Shown: positions 24,687 to 33,646, counted from the first letter of the stretch. The stretch: DNA of 64,000 bases from Rhodococcus sp. P1Y (GCF_003641205.1 NZ_CP032762.1:4526001-4590000), one strand, 5' to 3'. The notes: generated from the sequence alone by a model not told the origin. Made by a program: numbers and translations.

Positions 24687-26156
24687 TCAACCGAACGGTG
24701 AAGGCGTGAGCGTGTACTTCGTTTGCAGGTACTCGTGTATTCCTTCGGCGCCGCCCTCGCGCCCCAACCCGGACATCTTCCAACCACCGAAGGGCGCCGC
24801 GGCGTTGGACACGACACCTACGTTCAAGCCCATCATTCCGGTCTCGAGGCGCTCGATCATCCGTTGCCCGCGCGTGAAGTCTTCGGTGAAGACATAGGAA
24901 ACGAGACCGTACTCGGTGTCGTTCGCCAAGCCGACCGCTTCGTCCTCGGTGTCGAACGGAGCGATGGCAAGAACGGGGCCGAAGATCTCGTCTCGGAGAA
25001 TATCGCTCCCTGGGGCAATCTCGGTGAGAACCGTCGGTGCATAGAAGCTACCTACCCGGTCGATACGCTCACCACCGGTCACGACCACCGCGCCGCGAGA
25101 AACTGCGTCTGCCACCAACATATCGGTTTTCTTCACCGCGTCTTCGTCGATGAGTGGGCCGATTGTCACGTTGGGCTCGGTACCGCGCCCGACGACGAAG
25201 CCCTCGACTCTCGCAGTTACCCGCTCGACGAACTCACCCATCACGGAACGGTGCACGATGAAGCGGTTCGCTGCCGTGCACGCTTGACCGATATTGCGGA
25301 ATTTCGCTGCAATTGCGCCTTCGACCGCTTTGTCCAAATCGGCGTCCTCGAAAACTATGAAGGGCGCGTTACCACCCAGTTCCATCGAGGTTCGTAGGAC
25401 GTTCTCGGCCGCCTGCTGAAGTAAGCGCTGTCCCACTGGCGTCGAGCCGGTGAAAGACAGCTTTCGCAGACGCGCATCGGAAATAATGGGTGACGACAAG
25501 GCCGAGGACGACGACGTTGTCACGACGTTGACGACGCCGTCGGGTAGCCCAGCCTCGCGTAACAACTCCACCAGCATCAGCGTCGTCAACGGCGTAGCCG
25601 CCGCGGGCTTGACCACCATGGTGCATCCAGCCGCCAGCGCCGGGGCGATTTTCCGGGTTGCCATTGCCAATGGGAAGTTCCACGGCGTGATGAGGAAGCA
25701 CGGGCCGACCGGGTGCTGCGACACGATCATCCGGCCCGTGTCTTCGGGATTCGGACCGTATCTGCCACTGATTCGAACGGCTTCCTCCCCGAACCAACGC
25801 AAGAATTCGCCGCCGTACACCACCTCTCCGCGCGCCTCGGCCAGGGGTTTGCCCATCTCGACGCTCATCAACAGCGCAAAGTCTTCTTTTTGCTCTTGCA
25901 TCAGGTCGAACGCGCGCCTGAGTAGCTCGCCTCGTGCACGCGCGGGCGTCCGTGCCCAGGATTCGGCCGCGTCGACGGCTGCGTCGAGTGCCGCAATTCC
26001 GTCTTCCGGCGTCGCATCGGCGATCTCTTTGACGATCTCACCGGTCGCCGGATCACGAACGGCGAGGACAGCTTTCGAATTCGACGGACGCCAAGCACCC
26101 GAGATGAACAATCCGTCCGGAACGCCGGCCAGGACTTCTTCTACCGCGCGGATCAT
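24687..26156 (-). CDS. NAD(P)-dependent aldehyde dehydrogenase (succinate-semialdehyde dehydrogenase-like)
   Basis: A 489-residue aldehyde dehydrogenase with the base glutamate in MELGGNAPF and the nucleophile in GQACTAANRF, a pattern typical of the SSADH subgroup. The ATG at 26156 is chosen because GAAGGA lies eight bases upstream; an in-frame GTG six codons earlier is the alternative. It follows the CMD-family gene by 46 bp in a leftward operon headed by a TauD dioxygenase. It could oxidise an aldehyde or semialdehyde made by the dioxygenase. Confidence 0.92.
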   Translation of the reverse strand: MIRAVEEVLAGVPDGLFISGAWRPSNSKAVLAVRDPATGEIVKEIADATPEDGIAALDAAVDAAESWARTPARARGELLRRAFDLMQEQKEDFALLMSVEMGKPLAEARGEVVYGGEFLRWFGEEAVRISGRYGPNPEDTGRMIVSQHPVGPCFLITPWNFPLAMATRKIAPALAAGCTMVVKPAAATPLTTLMLVELLREAGLPDGVVNVVTTSSSSALSSPIISDARLRKLSFTGSTPVGQRLLQQAAENVLRTSMELGGNAPFIVFEDADLDKAVEGAIAAKFRNIGQACTAANRFIVHRSVMGEFVERVTARVEGFVVGRGTEPNVTIGPLIDEDAVKKTDMLVADAVSRGAVVVTGGERIDRVGSFYAPTVLTEIAPGSDILRDEIFGPVLAIAPFDTEDEAVGLANDTEYGLVSYVFTEDFTRGQRMIERLETGMMGLNVGVVSNAAAPFGGWKMSGLGREGGAEGIHEYLQTKYTLTPSPFG

Positions 26157-26202
26157 TGTCGCATCCTTCTTCACTCGGAACTGGTTTCGATCGGCGACTC
26201 GG

Positions 26203-26814
26203 TCAACGTGGCTGCGATGGCAGATGCGGAACGAGTGCAGGCTCTGGTTCGACGGCGAAAGAACGCAGAGCCATGGCCAACATGGCGTACGTACCCACGG
26301 TGAAGACGAGGTCGATCTGTCGCGTGTGACCGAAGTACTCCCCCAGTTCGGTCCACGTATCGGCCGATATCGCGCCGTCGAGGATCAAGTCGTCCACCGC
26401 CGTCAACATCACGCGTTCGACGTGAGACCAACCTTCTGCGTGCGGACCCTCGGCGACGCGAGCAGTCTCCTCGGCGGAGATGCCTACGTCTTTCGCAATC
26501 AGCGCATGCTGCGCCCATTCGTAATCACTGCGCCGCAGGTGAGCCACACGGAGGATGAGCAGCTCACGCTGACGAGTCGTCAGCGAATTCCCCGTCAACA
26601 ACTGCGCATTGAACGTCAGATACGCCATTGCCAGCGCAGGGTGATTGGCCAGGGTGCCGACGATGTTCATCCCTGCCGTCCGACTCGCCTCGTCGTCCTG
26701 GGTCACGACGTTCGACCGGAGCCGAGCCACGAATTCGGACATTTCGTCCGGCCATTGGGACAAAGGCAATGCCGGGATGCGGGGGACCGAAGCACGGTCA
26801 GTAGATTCGGTCAC
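26203..26814 (-). CDS. Carboxymuconolactone decarboxylase (CMD) family protein
   Basis: A 203-residue helical protein with the CMD-family segment LTTRQRELLILRVA followed by YEWAQH, where Glu and His are the residues typical of the family. The CxxC of AhpD-type members is absent, so a decarboxylase, lactonase or simple helper role is more likely than peroxidase function. The GTG start overlaps the stop of the TauD gene in a GTGA junction, implying translational coupling. The frame runs upstream, but inside the TauD gene. Confidence 0.82.
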   Translation of the reverse strand: MTESTDRASVPRIPALPLSQWPDEMSEFVARLRSNVVTQDDEASRTAGMNIVGTLANHPALAMAYLTFNAQLLTGNSLTTRQRELLILRVAHLRRSDYEWAQHALIAKDVGISAEETARVAEGPHAEGWSHVERVMLTAVDDLILDGAISADTWTELGEYFGHTRQIDLVFTVGTYAMLAMALRSFAVEPEPALVPHLPSQPR

Positions 26815-27650
26815 TGACCGACGGAACTTCCGGTGATGGTCGATCGATGCATTCTGCGCGGCTCCTTGCGATCGAACTCGCAGGCGCGATGCAGCAGACC
26901 CGAGTTGTCCCACAGCACCATGTCACCAACGGCCCACGTGTGTCGGTAGACGCGATCAGGCGTTGTCGCACGGTCGACGAGTTCTTTCAGCAGTGCTCGC
27001 CCTTCTTCGACGTCCATCCCTACGATGTGCGACGCGGTCGCCCCCAATACCAAGGAACGACGTCCTGTGGAATGTGTCCACACCAAGGGGTGCTCTCGAC
27101 CCGGACGGCGGGCGTTCCACTCCTCGATCTGTTCTGCTGTGGGGTTCTCGTACGAATGGCGCTGCACAGCTTCGAAACTGTGAATGACCCGTACGTTTTC
27201 GAACCGCTCTTTCTCGTCGTCGGTCAACGCGTCGTACGCCTCGTAGGTGCTCGCGAACTCGGTTTCGCCGCCCTTGTCTGCTACGACCCGAGCGCTCAGG
27301 ACAGCCGTCTTGGCAGCGTGGTCATCGAGAAGCCCGTCGGTGTGCCAGAAGTCGTTGCTCTTCAGGTACGCGGCTGTCGGATTGGACGGACTGAAGCTGA
27401 TCTCCATGACCTCTTCCGTTTCGTACGGAGGATGATCCTTGAAGTTGTTCAGTGGACCGAGCTTTCGGCAAAAGTCGACCTGACTCTGATCGTCGGCGTC
27501 GATCTTCCTGAACAACACGACACCGCGTTCTTCCAAAGCGTCGAGAACCGCGACGGCCAGACTGTCATCGTTACGAAGTTGGTCGGCTGTGACTCCGACG
27601 AACTCCACGCCCACTTTGTCGTTGAGCTTCTTGGTCGTGATTGTTTCCAT
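26811..27650 (-). CDS. TauD/TfdA family Fe(II)/2-oxoglutarate dioxygenase, paralogue 1
   Basis: A 279-residue 2-oxoglutarate-dependent dioxygenase. The iron ligands are His103 and Asp105 (WHTDG) and His254 (LLHRACEFD), and the 2-oxoglutarate-binding arginine lies in the following PRRMHRS segment. The family hydroxylates carbon next to a carboxylate, sulfonate or ether group. AGGAGACC precedes the ATG. It closely resembles the gene at 29540-30376 along its whole length, including the first 11 residues and part of the 5' leader. It heads a leftward operon with CMD, aldehyde dehydrogenase and TetR genes. Confidence 0.92.
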   Translation of the reverse strand: METITTKKLNDKVGVEFVGVTADQLRNDDSLAVAVLDALEERGVVLFRKIDADDQSQVDFCRKLGPLNNFKDHPPYETEEVMEISFSPSNPTAAYLKSNDFWHTDGLLDDHAAKTAVLSARVVADKGGETEFASTYEAYDALTDDEKERFENVRVIHSFEAVQRHSYENPTAEQIEEWNARRPGREHPLVWTHSTGRRSLVLGATASHIVGMDVEEGRALLKELVDRATTPDRVYRHTWAVGDMVLWDNSGLLHRACEFDRKEPRRMHRSTITGSSVGQ

Positions 27651-27679
27651 TGCAGGTCTCCTGAAGGGGTTTCTCGGTT

Positions 27680-27701
27680 CACCGTGGCCGGCGCACCGGT
27701 G
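27680..27701. repeat. Leader repeat shared by the two TauD genes, copy 1
   Basis: A 22-bp GC-rich block beginning CACCGTGGCCGGCG lies 30 bp upstream of the first TauD start. The same block with one change lies 30 bp upstream of the second TauD gene (30406-30427). The rest of this 281-bp gap shows no gene. The block may be a remnant of the duplication or a conserved mRNA element. Confidence 0.65.
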
Positions 27702-27931
27702 TTTGATCGTCGATCGGCGGCGGGGAATCAGCCGTGCCGTTTCACAGCCGCTACAGCTGGGGGAATGATCTCCCATTTCTATGCGATCGAACCGTCGTCC
27801 GATCGGGCTGATGAGCGGTCGTCAGCAACAAGAGTAATCCGAAACTACCCGAGCCGCAGCCGATGCTACTTACGAACCGGCAGAGCGTCGTAATACTATC
27901 GACCGGCGACCGGCAATGCCGCTGTAATGTG

Positions 27932-28972
27932 TCAGCTTGTTCGATTGTTATTTCCCGATGTCAGTCCCGTGATCGGGGCATCGCTGTCGATTCGCTCTTG
28001 CCGTAACAATGCAAGTCGCGTACGTGTGGGTGGGTCGGCCGGAATCGTCGGCAAAGACTGCCCGCGCCGCTCGGCCTCGTAATCGAGTCGCACGCGTGCT
28101 TTCGCCAAAGTATCTGCGCTGGGTCGAAGAACCTGTTTGGTGTCGAGGGCTGACGGGTGTTGCGGTAGCGCACGCTCGACCCGAAGAGTGACCAGTCCGC
28201 CTTCCAGGTCTGCCTGGCCGACGAAAGTGTGGAATCCAGCAAACGTCAGTGTTGCTGGGCCCGTTGTTTCCCAAGGCAGTCCTAGAGGCATTGACAACGA
28301 AAACCCCTCACGCGTCAGATCGACAGAACGCGCGCGCGCAGAAAGCGGGTACCCATCCGAGTCGAGAATCGAAAGATGCGCAGACGCTCCCCCGGTAAGC
28401 GCATCACGGGCAACGTCCAGCCAAGGACGAGTGGGCCACGCAGACCGTTTCATCACCCCCGAGGGTGCCGGATCGGAGGCCGGATACGACGTATCAGCCG
28501 GAGCCCGCCACACGTGCGGCGGACCGTCCAACGCAGCCTGGTTGTCCCACCAATAGATACGTTCCGGCTTGTTTTCGATGATGATGCGTGACCAGTACGT
28601 CACTGCCTTCCGCGCATCCGCCCACGTGATGCCATGACTGATCCCCTTGTAACCGGTCTCCTCGAGATAGCGAATGGCGTTCGCTTGAATGTCGCTGTCG
28701 CGTACCGCACCGCGCGCTCGCACGACGACTACCGGCTCGTCGGGTCCACCCTCGATCAGAAGACCCACCTTTGCGTTGCGACGGACACGCTCGGCCTTCG
28801 CGGGGTTGGGCAGACCCGTTGCCACATCGATCGTTGCCATGTCGTCGGACGGAAAGTAATAGGTCGGTGTGTCGATCGGCACACCTGCTCTCGACACAGT
28901 CGAAAACTCCGTCACGACTCCCGATTCGATGTGGCGGAAGACATGCGCTGGAAGGTCGTGCACACTGCTCAC
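27932..28972 (-). CDS. Two-domain split-beta-barrel (pyridoxamine oxidase/F420-type) protein
   Basis: A 346-residue protein whose N-terminal half (about residues 10-140) has the pattern of pyridoxamine-5'-phosphate-oxidase-like split barrels (FSTVSRAGVPIDTPTYYF, then KVGLLIEGG), and whose second half (about 190-280) appears to repeat the fold (AHLSILDSDGYPLSARA). Such proteins bind FMN, F420 or haem. A GTG start with AAAGGTGG upstream fits. It lies 28 bp after an EthD-like gene. No substrate can be named. Its stop is followed by the presumed promoter region of the first TauD operon. Confidence 0.75.
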   Translation of the reverse strand: MSSVHDLPAHVFRHIESGVVTEFSTVSRAGVPIDTPTYYFPSDDMATIDVATGLPNPAKAERVRRNAKVGLLIEGGPDEPVVVVRARGAVRDSDIQANAIRYLEETGYKGISHGITWADARKAVTYWSRIIIENKPERIYWWDNQAALDGPPHVWRAPADTSYPASDPAPSGVMKRSAWPTRPWLDVARDALTGGASAHLSILDSDGYPLSARARSVDLTREGFSLSMPLGLPWETTGPATLTFAGFHTFVGQADLEGGLVTLRVERALPQHPSALDTKQVLRPSADTLAKARVRLDYEAERRGQSLPTIPADPPTRTRLALLRQERIDSDAPITGLTSGNNNRTS

Positions 28973-29000
28973 CGCTGGCCACCTTTCGACTGGCGCAAAA

Positions 29001-29411
29001 TCAAGGACGCACTACAGGAACCCACTCGTAGGATTCACCTGCAGGCCCCATGGGAGAGTCGTACTCCTCCACGGCACAGATGGGGTTTGCGTGCGTTGCA
29101 AATAAATTCTTCTCGTCCGCGATCGTGTGCGGCAACCGATCAGGATCGCTGATAAGCCGCTGCGAGTGCTCGAAATCTTCCCGGGTGTTCCACCAAATCT
29201 CCATGATGCAGTCGTAACCGCTGTCATGCACTTGGCCTGTAACCGGATTTTCCAACGGCGTGAGATACCGCCGAACATATCGCACCGCATTCGGGATACT
29301 CGGCTTTCCGGTTCTCGCAGCAAGCTGTGAGTGTTGATTCTCGTAATAATCAAGGAATTGCTCCGAGGTCATATCGGAACGTTTCCGGAAAAAACAGATC
29401 TGTTTGAACAA
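29001..29411 (-). CDS. EthD-like dimeric alpha/beta-barrel protein
   Basis: About 136 residues, with an FKQICFFRKRSDMTSEQFLD start that is typical of EthD-family ferredoxin-fold proteins, and YYENQHSQL matching the family's WxxxH-type helix. A TTG start at 29411 is preferred because GGGAG lies about nine bases upstream and the family usually begins here. The ATG at 29438 would lie only eight bases after a perfect hairpin and has no free ribosome site. EthD-like proteins accompany oxygenases and degradation operons, but their chemistry is rarely known. Confidence 0.7.
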   Translation of the reverse strand: MFKQICFFRKRSDMTSEQFLDYYENQHSQLAARTGKPSIPNAVRYVRRYLTPLENPVTGQVHDSGYDCIMEIWWNTREDFEHSQRLISDPDRLPHTIADEKNLFATHANPICAVEEYDSPMGPAGESYEWVPVVRP

Positions 29412-29445
29412 TGAAACCCGCTCCCTCGGAGCCAGCATGTTGTCA

Positions 29446-29493
29446 CGTTCGGCCTCGCCGAGTTCGATGAGCCGAACTCGGCGAGGCCGAACG
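29446..29493. terminator. Perfect 21-bp hairpin between the second TauD gene and the EthD-like gene
   Basis: Arms of 21 bases (left arm begins CGTTCGGCCTCG) separated by a six-base loop, fully complementary. It lies 46 bp after the TauD stop and just before the EthD-like gene, both leftward. It should end most transcription of the long Rieske operon, leaving the EthD-like and split-barrel genes dependent on readthrough or an unseen promoter. Confidence 0.72.
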
Positions 29494-29539
29494 CGATAAC
29501 TGTGTCGGACGGTCTGTTCGACCGCTGTCGTTCGGCTAC

Positions 29540-30376
29540 CTAAACGGCTTTCTCGGTACTGGTGACCGTTGAGCGATGCATGCGACGCGGTTCGCTGCGG
29601 TCGAAGTCGCAAGCGCGATGCAGTAGACCCGAGTTGTCCCACAGAACCATGTCTCCCACCGACCACACGTGCTGGTACACCAAGCCCGGTGCCGTCGCGC
29701 GTTCGGTGAGCTGCTTCAGCAGAGCGCGGCCTTCTTCGTAGTCCATGCCCTCGATGTGAGATGCGGTCGCACCGATCACGAGGGACTTGCGGCCGTTCTC
29801 GTGCTGCCACACCAGCGGCCGATTGTATTCCGGACGCTGTCGCCATTCAGCGATCTGCTCCGGAGTGGGGTCCGGATACGAGTTTCGTTGCACGTTCTCG
29901 AAATTGTGGATGACGCGGAGATCCTCGAACTGTTCCTTCTCGCTGTCCGTCAAAGCGTCGTACGCGGCATAGCAACTGGCGAATTCAGTCTCCCCGCCCT
30001 TGTCAGCCACAGCGCGCGCGCTGAGCACGCCAGTCTTCGCCGGGTTCTCGTCGAGAAGCCCGTCCACGTGCCAGTAATCGTTACTTTTCAGGTGCTTGGC
30101 CAAAGGGTTCGACGGGTCGAAGCTGATTTCCATGACTTCGTCGACGCCGTATGGGGGCAGCATCGAAAAGTCGTTGAGAGGACCCAGCTTTCGACAGAAC
30201 GCGACCTGCGTCTCGTCGTCCGCGTCGATTTTGCGAAACAGGACGACACCTTGCTTGTCGACCGCATCACGGACCTGTTCGGCGAGGTTGTCGTCCTCAC
30301 GGAGCTGCTGAGCCGTGACTCCGACGAACTCGATACCGACCTTGTCACCGAGCTTCTTGGTTTCAATGGTTTCCAT
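29540..30376 (-). CDS. TauD/TfdA family Fe(II)/2-oxoglutarate dioxygenase, paralogue 2
   Basis: A 278-residue dioxygenase with iron ligands His103 and Asp105 (WHVDG), a distal His in LLHRACDFD and the arginine-containing PRRMHRS segment. It is a paralogue of the gene at 26811-27650, differing mostly in the middle (GVDEVMEIS against ETEEVMEIS, for example). AGGAGACG precedes the ATG. It lies 71 bp downstream of an aldehyde dehydrogenase gene and is the last gene before a perfect hairpin. A hydroxylation next to an activated carboxylate, possibly feeding the thiamine-diphosphate enzyme of the same operon, is inferred. Confidence 0.92.
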   Translation of the reverse strand: METIETKKLGDKVGIEFVGVTAQQLREDDNLAEQVRDAVDKQGVVLFRKIDADDETQVAFCRKLGPLNDFSMLPPYGVDEVMEISFDPSNPLAKHLKSNDYWHVDGLLDENPAKTGVLSARAVADKGGETEFASCYAAYDALTDSEKEQFEDLRVIHNFENVQRNSYPDPTPEQIAEWRQRPEYNRPLVWQHENGRKSLVIGATASHIEGMDYEEGRALLKQLTERATAPGLVYQHVWSVGDMVLWDNSGLLHRACDFDRSEPRRMHRSTVTSTEKAV

Positions 30377-30405
30377 GGCACGTCTCCTATAGAGCGGGTT
30401 CGGTC

Positions 30406-30427
30406 CACCGTGGCTGGCGCACCGGTG
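30406..30427. repeat. Leader repeat shared by the two TauD genes, copy 2
   Basis: The block matches 27680-27701 in 21 of 22 positions and lies at the same 30-bp distance from the TauD start. It falls between the aldehyde dehydrogenase stop and the TauD gene. Confidence 0.65.
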
Positions 30428-30447
30428 ATGACAGTCGATCTGTACGG

Positions 30448-31878
30448 TCAGGAATCGCCTTCTCCGTACCCGAGAACGCTCTTTACTTCGAGGTAGTCGA
30501 GGAAGCCGAAGTCGCCCCACTCTCTCCCGTTTCCGCTCTTCTTATAGCCGCCGAACGGCGCCGAGAAGTCGAACGCATCATTGATGACGACCGAGCCGGC
30601 TTGGATGCGACGCGCTACCGAACGCGCCTGCTCCACATCGGCCCCGGCAATGAACGCGGCCAATCCGTAGTCCGTGTCGTTGGCGATCTCGACTGCGTTG
30701 TCGATGTTGTCGTAGCCGATGATCGTCAAAACGGGTCCGAAAATTTCGGTGCGACCGATCGTCATGTCATTCTTGACGTCGGCGAACACGGTCGGCTTGA
30801 CGTAGTAACCCTTTTCGAGACCGTCGGGACGACCCGGACCGCCTGCAACCAACGTCGCGCCTTCGTCGATCCCCTGCTGTAGGAGCGTTTGGATGGAGTC
30901 GAACTGGGACTTCGCAACGACAGGTCCGATTGCGAAATCGCCGTTGGGGTCACCCACGGTCACGTGCGCAGTCGCCTCGCGCGCGATCTCGGCGGCTTCG
31001 GCCATGCGACTGTGGGGGACCAGCATTCGAGACGGTGCACTGCACGTCTGACCCGAATTCATCATCATGCTCGCGACGCCCTTGCCGACATTCGCGGCGA
31101 AATCATCGTCGTCCAGAATGATGTTCGGGCCCTTGCCACCGAGTTCCTGCGTCACTCGCTTCACGCTGTGTGCCGCACGCGCCGCGACATCGACACCAGC
31201 CCGGGTCGAGCCGGTGAAGGAGATCATGTCGATGTCGGGATGTCCGGACAAGGCGGCGCCGACACCGGGCCCATCACCCTGCACGAGATTGAAGACACCG
31301 TCGGGTACACCCGCGCTGTCGAGGATTTCCGCGAAGATCTGGCCGCTGAACGGAGAGCGCTCCGACGGCTTGAGCACCATCGTGCACCCCGTTGCGAGTG
31401 CCGGAAACACCTTCACGGCGATAAGACTGATCGGCCAGTTCCACGGTGTGATGAGTCCACACACGCCGATCGGCTCCTGAACGATGAGCGATGCACCACG
31501 CTGTTCTTCGAAGCGGTAGTTCTCCAGTGCTTCGATAGCCGTGTTGAGGTGTCCCGCACCGAGGTTCACTTGGAATCCGCTTGCCAGGGCTTTGGGAGCC
31601 CCCATCTCTTCGGTCAAAGCTTCGGCGAGATCCGCGGTTCGCTTCTCGAACTCGGACAGGATCGCACGCAGAACGTCTGCTCGGCCGGCAACAGGAGTTG
31701 CAGCCCAACCCGGTAGAGCGCCGCGGGCGGCCGCTACTGCCCGGTCGACATCGGCGTCCGAACCCATCGCGACGATGCCGCACACTTCCTCGGTGGCAGG
31801 GTTGACGATGTCCATCGTCGCCGAGCCGGCAGGCTCGACCCACTGCCCACCGATGTAGAACTTCCGATATTCGCGCAT
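30448..31878 (-). CDS. NAD(P)-dependent aldehyde dehydrogenase
   Basis: A 476-residue aldehyde dehydrogenase with the general base in QELGGKGPN and the nucleophilic cysteine in SGQTCSAPSR; the TPWNWP motif is intact. The ATG at 31878 is preceded by an in-frame GTG and by AGAGGG. It lies between a thiamine-diphosphate-dependent enzyme and a TauD dioxygenase in one leftward operon, which would suit oxidation of an aldehyde released by the thiamine enzyme. It is the third aldehyde dehydrogenase in the window and differs from the other two in its active-site neighbourhood. Confidence 0.93.
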   Translation of the reverse strand: MREYRKFYIGGQWVEPAGSATMDIVNPATEEVCGIVAMGSDADVDRAVAAARGALPGWAATPVAGRADVLRAILSEFEKRTADLAEALTEEMGAPKALASGFQVNLGAGHLNTAIEALENYRFEEQRGASLIVQEPIGVCGLITPWNWPISLIAVKVFPALATGCTMVLKPSERSPFSGQIFAEILDSAGVPDGVFNLVQGDGPGVGAALSGHPDIDMISFTGSTRAGVDVAARAAHSVKRVTQELGGKGPNIILDDDDFAANVGKGVASMMMNSGQTCSAPSRMLVPHSRMAEAAEIAREATAHVTVGDPNGDFAIGPVVAKSQFDSIQTLLQQGIDEGATLVAGGPGRPDGLEKGYYVKPTVFADVKNDMTIGRTEIFGPVLTIIGYDNIDNAVEIANDTDYGLAAFIAGADVEQARSVARRIQAGSVVINDAFDFSAPFGGYKKSGNGREWGDFGFLDYLEVKSVLGYGEGDS

Positions 31879-31939
31879 CACCGCTCATCCCTCTCCATAG
31901 TCGTCTTCAGGACGCCGACCGGCATAGCCGTCTGGCGTG

Positions 31940-33646
31940 TCACTGCGAGCCCTCCGCGTACCAGGTGCGGAATTCGCCGTAGTTGGGCATTTCCTCCGAG
32001 TTCGCCTTCGGGTCGACAGCAACGTGGATGACGCCGGGCTTGCCGCTGGCGTACGCGCGCTTGATGGCGGGACCGATGTCGGCGTCCGTATCGACGTATT
32101 CGCCGTAGCAACCGAACCCTTCGGCGACCTTGTCGAGGCGGGTCTCTTGACTCCAGTGGACGCCGGTTTCTCGCGACCCCTGGCCGAAGGTGCGCTTGTA
32201 CACGCCCACTTCGAGACCCCAGGCGTAATCCACAGCGACAACGCACACGAGAGGAAGATTGAAGCGAGCCGCCGTTTCGAGCTCGGCGATGTGGAACTGG
32301 AAAGAAGAATCTCCGGTGACGAGCATGATCGGGCGCTTGCCACCATCGGCGATGCCGGCGCCGACCGCGTAGGGAAGACCGGTACCGAGGTGACCGAAGT
32401 TCTGGTTCCACATGACATCGTGTGGCTTCGCCTGCGAGTAGGTCCACCCGAATACCGTCGTGGCTCCGCCGTCGCGAACCATGATGCCGTCGGCTGGGAA
32501 TTCCTTGGTGGCTTCGACCACTATGCGAGCGGGATGCACAGGGGACATGCCGGCGGGAGCCGTCTCGGCGAGTTCCGCAAGCTGTCGCGCGTCTTCCCGA
32601 ATCCAGGCCTCCAACTCGGGTGTTGCCGTGCGCGGCGAATCTTTCAGCGCCTCGACGAGCTGCGGGACGACCGCGCGAAGATCTCCGACCAGGGGAATGT
32701 CGATGGTGCGGTTGACACCGATGGCCTCGGGGTCCTGTTCGATGAGTAGCCACGTGCGGTTGGACTCGTTTTCGGCCCAGTGCCGCCCGCGCCCGTAGTG
32801 CGTGGGTTCTCCCAGTTCCGTGCCGATTGCCAAGCACAGGTCGGACTGCACGACAGCCTCGACAGCGGACTTGGAGAACCCGTACGGGAATGTGCGGTCC
32901 TCGAGGCCCTCGATGAACGAGGTGCCACCCGACGTCTGAATGACCGGGCATGCCATGAGTTCTGCCAATGCGCGGACGGACTCACCGGCGCGAGACGTGT
33001 GAACTCCGTGTCCGATCAAGAGAATAGGCTGCTTGGCAGCCTTAATCGCTTCGACGGCCTGCGCGACCCGGTCGGGCCCGGCCATCTGATTGGTGAGCCG
33101 ATACGCGCTCGGCGGCAATGCAGCCGGCACGTCCAACTCTTCTTGAATGATGTGCTGCGGGTACTCGATGTAGACCGGGCCGGGGGTGCCCGACAGTGCC
33201 TTGCGCAAGCCCTCGCGGATGATCTCGTCCGTCTGATCAGCGTATTCGATGCTGGCGCTGTACTTCACGGACGGTTCGAACAGTTCGACCTGCTTGACGA
33301 ACTGGATACGTCCGCGACGTACACGCTGCTCGGTGACGCGCCCGCGTTGTCCGCCCAGGAAGATGACCGGCGAATTCTCGACCTTGGCACACATCATCGC
33401 GCCGGCGAGGTTGGCGACGCCTGGTCCGAGCGTGCCGATACACACCGCTGCTTTTCCGGTCATGCGAGACACTGCTTCGGCCATGAAGCCCGCCGATTCC
33501 TCGTGGTGCGGTGCCACCACGTTCCACCCACGTTCCTCGGCCAGATGGAACATATGCACGAAGTTGGGATCGGGGATACCGAAAATCGTGTTGATACCCT
33601 CTGCCTCGAAGAGGTCGAGAATTCGTTCAAATACTTTGACTGACAT
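31940..33646 (-). CDS. Thiamine-diphosphate-dependent decarboxylase/lyase (acetolactate synthase-like)
   Basis: A 568-residue three-domain ThDP enzyme. The N-terminal pyrimidine-binding domain has the activating glutamate Glu49 in HHEESAGFMAEA. The ThDP-binding motif is GDSSFQF followed by AELETAARFNLP, with serine at the third position as in oxalyl-CoA decarboxylase and 2-hydroxyacyl-CoA lyase rather than the common GDG. The usual closing NN is replaced by VD. It should cleave a 2-oxo acid or a 2-hydroxyacyl-CoA, or join two carbonyls. GAGGG precedes the ATG; the start overlaps the end of the upstream SDR gene by 20 bp. Confidence 0.88.
   Translation of the reverse strand: MSVKVFERILDLFEAEGINTIFGIPDPNFVHMFHLAEERGWNVVAPHHEESAGFMAEAVSRMTGKAAVCIGTLGPGVANLAGAMMCAKVENSPVIFLGGQRGRVTEQRVRRGRIQFVKQVELFEPSVKYSASIEYADQTDEIIREGLRKALSGTPGPVYIEYPQHIIQEELDVPAALPPSAYRLTNQMAGPDRVAQAVEAIKAAKQPILLIGHGVHTSRAGESVRALAELMACPVIQTSGGTSFIEGLEDRTFPYGFSKSAVEAVVQSDLCLAIGTELGEPTHYGRGRHWAENESNRTWLLIEQDPEAIGVNRTIDIPLVGDLRAVVPQLVEALKDSPRTATPELEAWIREDARQLAELAETAPAGMSPVHPARIVVEATKEFPADGIMVRDGGATTVFGWTYSQAKPHDVMWNQNFGHLGTGLPYAVGAGIADGGKRPIMLVTGDSSFQFHIAELETAARFNLPLVCVVAVDYAWGLEVGVYKRTFGQGSRETGVHWSQETRLDKVAEGFGCYGEYVDTDADIGPAIKRAYASGKPGVIHVAVDPKANSEEMPNYGEFRTWYAEGSQ

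Noticed and set aside
25450..26817. 455-codon plus-strand frame opposite the aldehyde dehydrogenase and CMD genes
   Set aside because: Antisense shadow with no domain; the minus-strand genes have complete catalytic motifs.
29412..29438. ATG start at 29438 for the EthD-like protein
   Set aside because: It lies eight bases after a perfect hairpin with no accessible ribosome site. The TTG at 29411 has a good site and matches the family N-terminus, though this remains uncertain.
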